Of a stretch of 64,000 nucleotides of DNA, positions 43,805-52,165 are shown one piece after another. The stretch is from NCBI GenBank assembly GCA_964464925.1, contig CAYXLI010000001.1, positions 124,001-188,000 of the forward strand, written 5' to 3'. Under the pieces are notes generated by a model. That model had not been told where the DNA came from and ran no database searches. It saw only the letters and a list, made by a program, of their open reading frames with translations. The number at the start of each line of letters is the position of its first letter. The first letter of the stretch is position 1. This stretch comes from CAYXLI01 sp964464925 (GTDB taxonomy: Bacteria > Acidobacteriota > Terriglobia > Bryobacterales > Bryobacteraceae). A program made the translations under genes and the position numbers.

Positions 43805-45153
43805 CCACAGAGGATACGCCGGTCATCGCGCCGGGCGAAACGTACAACAGTGTCGACGAGCGAATCGGCTCGATTGTACTGACGCTCCGGACGCCTTTGG
43901 TTTGGTGGGCGGGAACATTTCTAGCCTTTCTGCTGGTGAATGTGCTGGGGTTGGCCGTCGTCTACCTTTTCTATAAGGGTGTCGGAATCTGGGGTGTCAA
44001 CGTACCGATTGCGTGGGGATTTGCGATCGTAAACTTCGTTTGGTGGATCGGTATCGGTCATGCGGGTACGTTAATCTCGGCGATTCTGCTGCTGCTGAAG
44101 CAAGAGTGGCGAACGTCCATCAACCGCTTTGCGGAAGCGATGACGCTCTTTGCGGTGGCTTGCGCAGGGATGTTTCCGATTCTGCACCTTGGGCGGCCGT
44201 GGCTTGCGTACTGGTTGTTCCCGTACCCAAATACGATGAACCTCTGGCCGCAGCCGCGAAGCCCATTGTTGTGGGATGTGTTCGCGGTCTCCACGTACGG
44301 TACAGTATCGTTCCTGTTCTGGTATGTGGGGTTGATTCCTGACGCGGCTACGCTGCGGGACCGGGCGAACCGGCCGTGGAAAGCACGCGTGTTCGGGATT
44401 CTGTCTATGGGCTGGCGCGGATCGGCGAAACACTGGGCCCGGTACGAGATGGCATATCTGCTGCTGGCAGGACTTGCAACGCCGCTCGTTGTTTCAGTCC
44501 ATACGGTGGTGAGCTTCGACTTTGCCGTTGCGATCGTTCCCGGATGGCACACCACGATCTTCCCGCCCTATTTTGTGGCTGGCGCTATCTATTCAGGATT
44601 CGCGATGGTTCTGACGCTCGCGATTCCGATGCGGGCCGTGTACGGCCTGCAGGATTACATCACGATGCGTCACCTGGAGAACATGGCGAAAGTGATGCTC
44701 GCCACCGGCCTCATTGTTGCCTACGGCTACTCCATGGAGCTGTTTTTTGCCTACTACAGTGCCAATCCTTACGAAGGCTTCATGATGAAGAACCGGATTA
44801 CCGGGCCATACGGGCCTGCCTACTGGTTATTGATCCTGTTCAATATCGCACTGCCACAGTTGCTTTGGGCCAAGCGGGTCCGAACCAACGTTTATGCGCT
44901 GTTCGTGTTGTCTCTCGTCGTGAATACGGGCATGTGGCTGGAGCGGTTCGTCATCGTGGTGACCAGCCTGCATCGCGATTTCCTGCCTTCCAGCTGGGGC
45001 ATGTACTATCCGACGGTTTGGGACATCGCGACGTTCTTCGGAACGCTGGGCTTCTTCAGCTTCCTGTTCTTCCTGTTTATCAGAACATTGCCGGCGATAT
45101 CGATTGCTGAGATGAAAGATCTTTTGCACAAGAAGGCGGTCCCGCACCACTGA
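43801..45153 (+). CDS. actC: Alternative complex III subunit ActC (NrfD-like membrane protein)
   Basis: A 450-residue polytopic protein with about ten membrane helices, NrfD/PsrC superfamily. The early LRTPLVWWAGTFLAFLLVNV helix, WGFAIVNFVWWIGIGHAGTL and the SVHTVVSFDFAVAIVPGWHT region are typical of ActC, which carries the quinol-binding site at the membrane-ActB interface. GGAG 8 nt before the ATG; overlaps the actB stop (ATGA). Confidence 0.95.
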   Translation: MTTEDTPVIAPGETYNSVDERIGSIVLTLRTPLVWWAGTFLAFLLVNVLGLAVVYLFYKGVGIWGVNVPIAWGFAIVNFVWWIGIGHAGTLISAILLLLKQEWRTSINRFAEAMTLFAVACAGMFPILHLGRPWLAYWLFPYPNTMNLWPQPRSPLLWDVFAVSTYGTVSFLFWYVGLIPDAATLRDRANRPWKARVFGILSMGWRGSAKHWARYEMAYLLLAGLATPLVVSVHTVVSFDFAVAIVPGWHTTIFPPYFVAGAIYSGFAMVLTLAIPMRAVYGLQDYITMRHLENMAKVMLATGLIVAYGYSMELFFAYYSANPYEGFMMKNRITGPYGPAYWLLILFNIALPQLLWAKRVRTNVYALFVLSLVVNTGMWLERFVIVVTSLHRDFLPSSWGMYYPTVWDIATFFGTLGFFSFLFFLFIRTLPAISIAEMKDLLHKKAVPHH

Positions 45154-45154
45154 T

Positions 45155-45679
45155 ATGCGCTACGGGTTAATGGCAGAATTTTCGGAAGCCGATTCGTTAC
45201 TGCACGCGGCGGAGCAGACGTATGCTGCCGGGTACCGGAAGATGGATGCGTACAGTCCGATGCCCATCCACGGACTGGCGGAAGCGATCGGATTCCGGAG
45301 AACCGGAATGCCTCCTATCGTTCTGGCGGGCGGAATACTCGGATGTATGTTCGGATTCGGCCTGTGCTACTACATGGCGGTAATCGCGTATCCGCATAAT
45401 GTAGGCGGACGGCCGCTGAATAGCTGGCCGGCCTGGATCCCGATCACGTTCGAATGCACCGTGTTGTTTGCCGCTTTGTCCGCGGTCATCGGCGTACTGG
45501 CGCTGAATCGGCTGCCGGAGCCGTATCATCCCGTCTTCAACGTGGCGCAATTTGCGAAAGCATCGCAGGATAGGTTCTTCCTGTGCATTCTGGCCGAAGA
45601 TCCCCGGTTCGACCCTGTTGAAACCCGGCGATTCCTGGAGACGTTTCATCCGGAGGCAATTGAGAATGTGGAGCCGTAG
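45155..45679 (+). CDS. actD: Alternative complex III subunit ActD (DUF3341)
   Basis: The 174-residue protein matches the DUF3341 subunit: GLMAEFSEADSLLHAAEQTY, YRKMDAYSPMPIHGLAEAIG and two membrane helices (LAGGILGCMFGFGLCYYMAV; FECTVLFAALSAVIGVLALN). It ends with the DRFFLCILAEDPRFD segment common to the family. ActD is structural and has no cofactor. It starts 1 bp after actC and overlaps actE by 14 bp. Confidence 0.93.
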   Translation: MRYGLMAEFSEADSLLHAAEQTYAAGYRKMDAYSPMPIHGLAEAIGFRRTGMPPIVLAGGILGCMFGFGLCYYMAVIAYPHNVGGRPLNSWPAWIPITFECTVLFAALSAVIGVLALNRLPEPYHPVFNVAQFAKASQDRFFLCILAEDPRFDPVETRRFLETFHPEAIENVEP

Positions 45680-46241
45680 CCTGCTGCTTCTTGCGACGGG
45701 TCTCGTGTTCTGCGGATGCAGGCAGGATATGCATGACCAGCCTCGCTACCGGCCGCTCCAGGCCACCGCCTTTTTCGGTGACGAGCGGTCCGCACGGCCA
45801 ATCCTCGATGGGACGGTGGCTCGCGGGCAGATGCGCGCTTCGGATCCGATCCTGTACACGGGTTTCGACGGAAAAGAACTGGCCACCAAGTTCCCCTTCA
45901 CGATCACCGTCGAGGATCTGAAGCGCGGGCAGGAGCGCTTCAATATTTATTGTTCTCCTTGTCATAGCCGCGTAGGAGATGGCGAAGGAATGGTGGTCCA
46001 GCGCGGCTTCAGGCATCCGCCCAGTTATCATTCGGACCGTCTGCGCAAGGCGGCTGTGGGTCATTTCTATGACGTGATCACGAATGGCTTTGGGGCCATG
46101 CACAGCTATGCGGCGAGAGTGGCTCCGCGTGACCGCTGGCTGATTATCGCGTACATCCGGGCGCTGCAGTTGAGTCAAGCGGCGAAACCCGAAGATGTTC
46201 CCGTGGACAAGACGAGCGAACTGGAGGCTAGCAGCCGATGA
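45666..46241 (+). CDS. actE: Alternative complex III subunit ActE, monoheme cytochrome c lipoprotein
   Basis: A 191-residue lipoprotein (LLLLATGLVFCGC, lipidation probably at Cys18) with one CxxCH site, YCSPCHSRVGDGEG, and a downstream candidate Met ligand (HSYAARVAPRDRW region, GFGAMHSY). GGAGG lies 9 nt before ATG 45666, which fixes the start inside the actD end. It is the periplasmic electron exit of the complex together with ActA. Overlaps actF by 4 bp. Confidence 0.92.
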   Translation: MWSRSLLLLATGLVFCGCRQDMHDQPRYRPLQATAFFGDERSARPILDGTVARGQMRASDPILYTGFDGKELATKFPFTITVEDLKRGQERFNIYCSPCHSRVGDGEGMVVQRGFRHPPSYHSDRLRKAAVGHFYDVITNGFGAMHSYAARVAPRDRWLIIAYIRALQLSQAAKPEDVPVDKTSELEASSR

Positions 46242-47383
46242 CCGATGCCCTGAACCGATTGCAGACGCGCAGCCTGATGGTTGGCGGCTTGGGCGTGATT
46301 GCCTGTGCGATCGGCGCACTCATGAATTTGGACCAGTTCTACCGCTCGTATTTGACGGCCTTCCTGTTCTGGTTCGGACTGGCACTGGGCTGCATATCCG
46401 CGCTGATGATGTATCACATGGCGGGAGGCAACTGGGGCTTCATCAGCCGGCGGCTGTTTGAATCCGGAGCGCGGACAGTGCCGTTCATGCTCATCCTGAT
46501 CCTGCCGATTGTCCTCGGCACGCATAGCCTCTACGAGTGGGCACGGCCGGAAAGTGTAGCACACAGCGAGGTACTGCAACATAAGAGCCGTTATCTGAAT
46601 CTGCCCTTTTTCTATGTACGTCTGCTTGTTTACTTCGCCATTTGGATGTTCCTCTCGTGGCGCTTGAACCGGCTTTCACTGTTGCAGGACGAGACAGCAG
46701 ATCCGCTGATCAAGAACCGCCTGAAGGCGGTGAGCGGGCCTGGCTTAGTGGTGCACGGCTTTTTGATTACCTTCGCGACGGTCGATTTGGTGATGTCGTT
46801 GCAGCCCGATTGGTATTCAACGATTTTCGGGTTCATCTTTATCGTTGGGCAACTGCTCTCTACCATGTCGATGGCGGTGGCCCTGCTCTGGCTGCTGCGG
46901 GACACGCCGCCGTTTTCCGAGCATTTGAAGCCGCAGCATTTTCACGACATTGGGAATCTGATGCTCGCGTTCGTAATGCTCTGGGCGTACATGTCGTTCT
47001 CGCAATTTCTATTGATCTGGTCGGGGAATCTGCCGGACGAGAACTCCTGGTATATGCGGAGGCTCTATAACGGATGGGGCTACATCGCAGGGCTTCTGGT
47101 TGTTTGCCATTTCGCGCTGCCCTTCATTCTGCTGCTGATGCGCTATGTCAAACGCAAGCCGCAGTTTCTAACCGGAGTGGCAATCGGCATGGTTGTGATC
47201 CGGATTGTCGATCTTTACTGGAATGTCGAGCCGGTTTTTCATCCGGCATCCTTTTACTTCCACTGGATGGACATCGCAGCACCGGTCGCGCTCGGAGGCA
47301 TCTGGGTGTGGCTGTTCGTGTGGCAACTGAAATCGCGGCCTCTCCTGCCGCTGCATGATAACCGCATTGAGGTGAAGTACTGA
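46238..47383 (+). CDS. actF: Alternative complex III subunit ActF
   Basis: The 381-residue membrane protein has about ten helices and is distantly related to ActC/NrfD. Characteristic segments: FWFGLALGCISALMMYHMAG with GNWGFISRRLFE, and TFATVDLVMSLQPDWYSTIF, the latter typical of the ACIII quinol-facing subunit. Start overlaps the actE stop (ATGA); stop fused to the next ATG (TGATG). Confidence 0.94.
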   Translation: MTDALNRLQTRSLMVGGLGVIACAIGALMNLDQFYRSYLTAFLFWFGLALGCISALMMYHMAGGNWGFISRRLFESGARTVPFMLILILPIVLGTHSLYEWARPESVAHSEVLQHKSRYLNLPFFYVRLLVYFAIWMFLSWRLNRLSLLQDETADPLIKNRLKAVSGPGLVVHGFLITFATVDLVMSLQPDWYSTIFGFIFIVGQLLSTMSMAVALLWLLRDTPPFSEHLKPQHFHDIGNLMLAFVMLWAYMSFSQFLLIWSGNLPDENSWYMRRLYNGWGYIAGLLVVCHFALPFILLLMRYVKRKPQFLTGVAIGMVVIRIVDLYWNVEPVFHPASFYFHWMDIAAPVALGGIWVWLFVWQLKSRPLLPLHDNRIEVKY

Positions 47384-47772
47384 TGGCCGATCAGATTCAT
47401 TCTTATCAGGATCACGAACGCACGGACATGTCCGTGCGCAACGTGCTGTTATTTGGCGGGAGCTTAATCATCGCGGCGATCATAATTCATTTCCTCGTTG
47501 CTGGCTTTTTCAAGGTCCTCGAGGTGAACAAGGAGACGGGAGAGCCGATCTCTCCACTTGCGGCCCCGCGCAGTGCCCCGCCTCCGCCGCGCTTGCAGAT
47601 TTACGCGCCAGGGGATCTGCGTGCGCTGCGTTCGCGCGAGGACTATTATTTGAATCACTACAGTTGGGCAGATAAAAAATCTCAGCAGGTGCGAATTCCT
47701 GTCGACCGCGCGATGGAATTGCTGGTGCAAAGGGGCGTACCGGGAGGGGTGAATGAGCCGACTGTTCCTTAG
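47383..47772 (+). CDS. Uncharacterised single-span membrane protein between ActF and Sco
   Basis: This 129-residue protein has a hydrophilic N-terminus, one membrane helix at about 20-43 (VLLFGGSLIIAAIIIHFLVA) and a C-terminal domain outside. That domain has a Pro-rich start (PLAAPRSAPPPPRLQIY) and an LRALRSREDYYLNHYSWADK stretch, then VRIPVDRAMELLVQRGVP. The 'RLQxxPxxDLxxLRxxExxxLxxYxWxDxxxGxVRIPIxRAMxLLAxRGLP' logic recurs in respiratory operons of Acidobacteria and relatives. No cofactor motif is present. Its fused start (TGATG) and 20-bp overlap with sco place it firmly in the respiratory operon. An accessory subunit or assembly factor is inferred. Confidence 0.8.
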   Translation: MADQIHSYQDHERTDMSVRNVLLFGGSLIIAAIIIHFLVAGFFKVLEVNKETGEPISPLAAPRSAPPPPRLQIYAPGDLRALRSREDYYLNHYSWADKKSQQVRIPVDRAMELLVQRGVPGGVNEPTVP

Positions 47773-48538
47773 CCTGGCGCTCATTGCGAGCGCGTATGGG
47801 GCGGCGCCGCTTCCCAGAGAACTGCAAGGGATCGGCATCGACCAAAAGCTCGGCTCGCAAGTTCCGCTCGGCCTCGAATTCCGCGATGAATCGGGTGCAA
47901 CGGTGCAACTGGGCCGGTATTTCGGCGCTAAGCCGGTTGTGCTGGCGCCCGTGTATTATGAGTGCCCAATGTTGTGCACGCAGGTGCTAAATGGACTCAT
48001 CCGGGGGCTTAGGCCACTATCGTTCCGTCCCGGAAGGGAGTTCGACGTGGTGGTATTCAGCTTCGATCCGCACGATACCTCCGAACTCGCATTGAAAAAA
48101 AAGAAAGCGTATCTGGAGAAATACGGGAAGGCAGCAGACCCGGCGGGTTGGCACTTCCTTACCGGTTCACAGGAGTCGATTGCCGCGCTGACGAGTGCGA
48201 TCGGCTTTAAATACCGGTGGGACAATGCCACGCAACAATTCGTTCACGCGAGCGGAGTGATGTTGCTGACACCGGACGCACGGCTCTCCAGGTACTTCTA
48301 CGGCATTGACTATCAGCCGAAGGATTTGAAGTTTGGAATCATGGAGTCCTCGCAACGGCGGATCGGAACGCCTGTCGACCAATTGCTGCTTTTCTGCTTC
48401 CACTATGATCCGGTGACCGGCAAATACGGATTTCTCATCATGAGTGTCCTGCGTTTACTGGCTATGGTGACGGTATTCGTTTTACTGGCATATGTATACG
48501 TGATGGTGCGACGTGAACGGCCTCTCCCTATTTCCTGA
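47753..48538 (+). CDS. Sco1/SenC copper chaperone for cytochrome oxidase
   Basis: A 261-residue thioredoxin-fold protein with an N-terminal signal (FLSLALIASAYGA). The copper-binding motif is YYECPMLCTQVL (CxxxC) and the distal His is probably in TQQFVHASGVMLLTPD. A C-terminal membrane helix (LLAMVTVFVLLAYVYVMV) is unusual for classical Sco but common in acidobacterial ones. It delivers copper to the CuA site of CoxB. Overlaps coxB by 26 bp. Confidence 0.92.
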   Translation: MSRLFLSLALIASAYGAAPLPRELQGIGIDQKLGSQVPLGLEFRDESGATVQLGRYFGAKPVVLAPVYYECPMLCTQVLNGLIRGLRPLSFRPGREFDVVVFSFDPHDTSELALKKKKAYLEKYGKAADPAGWHFLTGSQESIAALTSAIGFKYRWDNATQQFVHASGVMLLTPDARLSRYFYGIDYQPKDLKFGIMESSQRRIGTPVDQLLLFCFHYDPVTGKYGFLIMSVLRLLAMVTVFVLLAYVYVMVRRERPLPIS

Positions 48539-49541
48539 AGCTGCGTCCACGATGGCGACGCACGTTGACCAGCTCTACTTTTTTGAGCTTGCGGTCTCCG
48601 GTGTGATGACCGCACTTATTTTCCTTACGGTGGCGTTCTTTGCTATTAAGTACCGCCGCCGCTCTCCGGATGAGCTGCCGCGGCCGGTGCACGGATCCCT
48701 GCTGTTGGAATTGAGCTGGTCAATCGGCCCGTTCATCGTAATGATGTTTATGTTCGTGTGGGGAGCTGAGGTCTATTTCAACAACTACGTGCCGCCGGAA
48801 GGCGCGATGGAGATCTACGTTGTCGGCAAACAATGGATGTGGAAGCTTCAACACCCGGAAGGGCAGCGTGAGATCAACGAACTGCACGTTCCCGCCGGGC
48901 GTTCAGTGAAGCTCGTGATGGCGAGTGAGGACGTGATTCACAGCTTTTTTGTCCCTGCATTTCGAATCAAGAAAGACGTGGTTCCCGGCCATTACAACAA
49001 CATCTGGTTTAAAGCAACGAAGACCGGAGACTACCACTTGTTCTGTGCCGAGTACTGCGGCAATCAGCATTCCGGAATGATCGGATGGGTTCACGTGATG
49101 GAGCCGGCCGCCTACGAAGCATGGTTGGCTGGACCGGGAGGAAGTGAGTCGATGGCCTCGCAAGGCGAGAAGCTGTTCCAGCAAATGGGTTGCTCGAGCT
49201 GCCATGCGCCATCGAGCGGAACGGCGCGGTGTCCAAACCTCAATGGCGTCTACAGCAATCCCGTACTGCTTCGCGGAGGACAGCAAGTAATTGCGGACGA
49301 GGCCTATATTCGCGAGTCGATCCTCAGCCCGCGAGCGAAGATCGTGGCGGGCTATGAGCCGATCATGCCTACCTTCGAAGGGCAGATTGATGAGGAGGGA
49401 ATCCTGCAACTGATCGCGTATATCAAGTCGATTGGTGGTTCGCGCAGCGCGGGTTCTAGAACCTCGACGGGAGCGGTTGGGGCTAGGCCGCCTAACGTAG
49501 AGCAGACGCCTGGTGGACGCGGAACGGAGAAGAAGCAATGA
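48513..49541 (+). CDS. coxB: Cytochrome c oxidase subunit II with fused cytochrome c (caa3 type)
   Basis: The 342-residue product begins at GTG 48513 (MNGLSLFPEAASTMATHVDQ); ATG 48552 is an alternative. Two N-terminal helices (FFELAVSGVMTALIFLTVAF; LSWSIGPFIVMMFMFVWGAE) are followed by the cupredoxin domain with the CuA ligands HSFFVPAFR and FCAEYCGNQHSGMIG. A C-terminal cytochrome c domain has GCSSCHAPSSG (CxxCH) and the Met ligand in EPIMPTFEGQ. The fusion gives the caa3 architecture, which can take electrons directly from an upstream complex. Confidence 0.95.
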   Translation: MNGLSLFPEAASTMATHVDQLYFFELAVSGVMTALIFLTVAFFAIKYRRRSPDELPRPVHGSLLLELSWSIGPFIVMMFMFVWGAEVYFNNYVPPEGAMEIYVVGKQWMWKLQHPEGQREINELHVPAGRSVKLVMASEDVIHSFFVPAFRIKKDVVPGHYNNIWFKATKTGDYHLFCAEYCGNQHSGMIGWVHVMEPAAYEAWLAGPGGSESMASQGEKLFQQMGCSSCHAPSSGTARCPNLNGVYSNPVLLRGGQQVIADEAYIRESILSPRAKIVAGYEPIMPTFEGQIDEEGILQLIAYIKSIGGSRSAGSRTSTGAVGARPPNVEQTPGGRGTEKKQ

Positions 49542-51181
49542 GTACGACCAGCATTCCGATTGCGGCTGAGACGCGGCCCCCTTCCAATGAGACGAACTAT
49601 CTAAACGCCAAGAGCACCGTCGCGTCATGGCTGCTGACAATAGACCACAAACGGATTGCGCTTCTATATCTGGTTTCGTTGACGCTGTTCTTCTTCATTG
49701 GTGGATTCTTTGCGGTCCTGATCCGGCTGGAACTCCTGACGCCGCAAGGCGACCTGGTGACGTCGGACACCTATAACAAGCTCTTTACAATGCACGGCGT
49801 GATCATGGTGTTCTTCTTTCTGATTCCCTCGATCCCGACCGTGCTGGGAAACTTCCTGCTTCCCATGATGCTGGGTGCGCGCGATTTGGCGTTTCCCAAA
49901 CTGAATCTACTGAGCTGGTACATCTATATCCTTGGCGGTATTTTTACGTTGTACGCCGTAGTAGCAGGTGGCGTGGATACGGGGTGGACCTTCTACACGC
50001 CATATAGCAGCGTGTACTCCAACGGCTACGTCATTGCCACGGCTACCGGTATTTTCATCACTGGGTTTTCTTCGATTCTGACCGGGTTGAACTTCATAGT
50101 TACGGTTCACAAAATGCGCGCCCCCGGACAGACGTGGACCAAGCTGCCGCTGTTCGTGTGGTCGATGTACGCTACCAGCCTGATTCAGGTGCTTGGCACC
50201 CCGGTGCTTGCCATCACCCTGCTGTTGCTCGGCGTGGAGCGGATCGCTCACGTCGGCATCTTCGACCCAAACCTGGGTGGGGATCCGGTCCTGTTCCAGC
50301 ACCTATTCTGGTTCTATTCCCATCCGGCCGTTTACATTATGATTCTGCCCGGCATGGGTGTGATTAGCGAGGTGGTGGCCTGCTTTTCGCGAAAAAACGT
50401 GTTTGGGTATACCTTTGTAGCCGGATCGTCGGTCGCCATTGCGGTGCTCGGGTTCCTGGTTTGGGGACATCACCTGTTCGTCAGCGGGCAGTCCGTATAC
50501 GCGAGCATGATCTTCTCCATCCTGAGCTTCTTTGTGGCAGTTCCTTCGGCAATCAAAGTATTCAATTGGACGGCGACGCTCTGGCGTGGATCGATTTCTT
50601 ATGCCACGCCGATGCTGTACGCATTCGGGTTCATCGGACTGTTCACCATCGGCGGTCTGACGGGACTGTTTCTTGCATCGCTGGGGATCGACGTGCACGT
50701 GACGGATACCTATTTCGTGATCGCGCATTTCCACTACATCATGGTGGGCGGAATGGTCATGGCGTATCTCGGCGGAATCCACTTCTGGTGGCCGAAAATG
50801 AGTGGGCGAATGTACCCGGAAGGCTGGGCGAAATTCGCGGCGCTGGTCGTCTTTGTTGGTTTTAATCTCACGTTCTTCCCGCAGTTCATACTCGGCTACA
50901 TGGGAATGCCGCGGCGCTATCATGCGTATCCGCCTGAATTCCAGGTATTGAACGTCCTGTCTACAGCGGGCGCCAGCATACTCGCGGTGGGCTATCTTCT
51001 GCCGATGATCTACCTCATCTGGTCCCTTCGTTATGGTGAGCGGGCGCCGGCAAACCCGTGGCGAGCTGTTGGCCTGGAATGGAAGACGCCATCCCCACCC
51101 CCAACAGAGAACTTCGAAGAGACGCCGGTTGTGCACGAGCACACATTCGACTACAGCAAGGAGCCGCCGATCGAGGTTTGA
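49538..51181 (+). CDS. coxA: Cytochrome c oxidase subunit I, A2-type
   Basis: A 547-residue heme-copper oxidase subunit I with 12 membrane helices. Heme ligands and CuB sites: TMHGVIMVFF (low-spin heme), FYSHPAVYIMILPGMGVISE (CuB His-Tyr), WGHHLFVSGQ (CuB His pair) and DTYFVIAHFHYIMVGG (heme ligands). The YSHPAVY motif in place of GHPEVY lacks the D-channel Glu and puts this enzyme in the A2 subfamily. Start ATG overlaps the coxB stop (ATGA) and has GGAG upstream. Confidence 0.96.
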   Translation: MSTTSIPIAAETRPPSNETNYLNAKSTVASWLLTIDHKRIALLYLVSLTLFFFIGGFFAVLIRLELLTPQGDLVTSDTYNKLFTMHGVIMVFFFLIPSIPTVLGNFLLPMMLGARDLAFPKLNLLSWYIYILGGIFTLYAVVAGGVDTGWTFYTPYSSVYSNGYVIATATGIFITGFSSILTGLNFIVTVHKMRAPGQTWTKLPLFVWSMYATSLIQVLGTPVLAITLLLLGVERIAHVGIFDPNLGGDPVLFQHLFWFYSHPAVYIMILPGMGVISEVVACFSRKNVFGYTFVAGSSVAIAVLGFLVWGHHLFVSGQSVYASMIFSILSFFVAVPSAIKVFNWTATLWRGSISYATPMLYAFGFIGLFTIGGLTGLFLASLGIDVHVTDTYFVIAHFHYIMVGGMVMAYLGGIHFWWPKMSGRMYPEGWAKFAALVVFVGFNLTFFPQFILGYMGMPRRYHAYPPEFQVLNVLSTAGASILAVGYLLPMIYLIWSLRYGERAPANPWRAVGLEWKTPSPPPTENFEETPVVHEHTFDYSKEPPIEV

Positions 51182-51184
51182 CCT

Positions 51185-51835
51185 ATGGCTGCGAATCCCT
51201 ACGTTGCACATCAATTTGACGATATGCCCCAGCAGGCAGATGCCTCCACCATGGGCATGTGGGTGTTTCTCGCAACAGAGATCATGTTCTTCGGCGGGCT
51301 GTTTCTGGGGTACACGGTTTACCGCTTTGCGTATCCATCGGCGTTCGGTGAGGCAAGCCGGCACATGGACGTGATGGTGGGAACCGTGAATACGGCTGTC
51401 CTGATTTGCAGCAGCCTGACGATGGCGATGGCGGTTCGTTCGGCTTCGCTCAGCAGGCAGAAGGAACTCGTCCGATTCCTTATCGCGACGATGGTCCTGG
51501 GCACGATCTTCCTCGTATTCAAAGGATACGAGTATCACGAGCACTGGGTAGAACAGACGGTGCCTGGATTCAACTACAAACTGTTTGGCGAAATGCCGCG
51601 ACAGATTGAGCTGCTGTTCTGCTTTTACTTCATCATGACCGGGATGCACGCACTTCACATGGTGATCGGGCTCGGGATCATGACCTGGCTCTTAGTGGAA
51701 TCACGGCGCGGACGTTTCAACTCGGAGTACTTCAATCCTGTGGAAGTGAGCGGGCTCTATTGGCACTTCGTCGATATTGTTTGGATCTTCCTCTTTCCGC
51801 TGTTGTACCTGATCGGCCAACACGCACACACATGA
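51185..51835 (+). CDS. coxC: Cytochrome c oxidase subunit III
   Basis: The 216-residue subunit III has the usual five to seven helices: MGMWVFLATEIMFFGGLFLG, VNTAVLICSSLTMAMAVRSA, then FKGYEYHEHWVEQTVPGFNY, FYFIMTGMHALHMVIGLGIM and YWHFVDIVWIFLFPLLYLIG. It stabilises the core oxidase. It starts 3 bp after coxA with GAGG upstream, and the stop overlaps coxD (ATGA). Confidence 0.95.
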   Translation: MAANPYVAHQFDDMPQQADASTMGMWVFLATEIMFFGGLFLGYTVYRFAYPSAFGEASRHMDVMVGTVNTAVLICSSLTMAMAVRSASLSRQKELVRFLIATMVLGTIFLVFKGYEYHEHWVEQTVPGFNYKLFGEMPRQIELLFCFYFIMTGMHALHMVIGLGIMTWLLVESRRGRFNSEYFNPVEVSGLYWHFVDIVWIFLFPLLYLIGQHAHT

Positions 51836-52137
51836 ACAAGAATCACGTAGTTTCTGCGGGTACATATTTTCTGGTTTTCGCGACATTGCTGGCTTTAACC
51901 GCGGCCACCACGGCGATCGCGTATGTGGACCTCGGACGATTTAATGTGTACGTGGCTCTGACGATCGCCATCATCAAGGCAGTTCTGGTGATTCTGTTCT
52001 TCATGCACGTGAAGCAGGCCACGAGGGTGACAAAAGTGTTTGTGGCGGCGGCATTCCTTTGGCTGGCGATCATGCTCACACTGACGCTGACGGACTACGT
52101 GTCCAGAGGCTGGCTGGGACCGGACCGCGGCTGGTAG
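51832..52137 (+). CDS. coxD: Cytochrome c oxidase subunit IV (CtaF/caa3 type)
   Basis: A 101-residue protein with three membrane helices: FLVFATLLALTAATTAIAYV, FNVYVALTIAIIKAVLVILF (followed by FMHVKQATRVTKVF) and AAAFLWLAIMLTLTLTDYVS. The FFMHVK motif is diagnostic for prokaryotic COX4 subunits. ATG 51832 overlaps the coxC stop. It ends the respiratory operon; no clear terminator was seen in the 28 bp before the next gene. Confidence 0.92.
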   Translation: MNKNHVVSAGTYFLVFATLLALTAATTAIAYVDLGRFNVYVALTIAIIKAVLVILFFMHVKQATRVTKVFVAAAFLWLAIMLTLTLTDYVSRGWLGPDRGW

Positions 52138-52165
52138 CGGATCCGGCGCCATATAAAATGGGGCG

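Noticed and set aside
50303..51658. A 451-codon minus-strand frame across coxA and coxC
   Set aside because: Antisense to two oxidase genes whose heme and copper motifs are intact.
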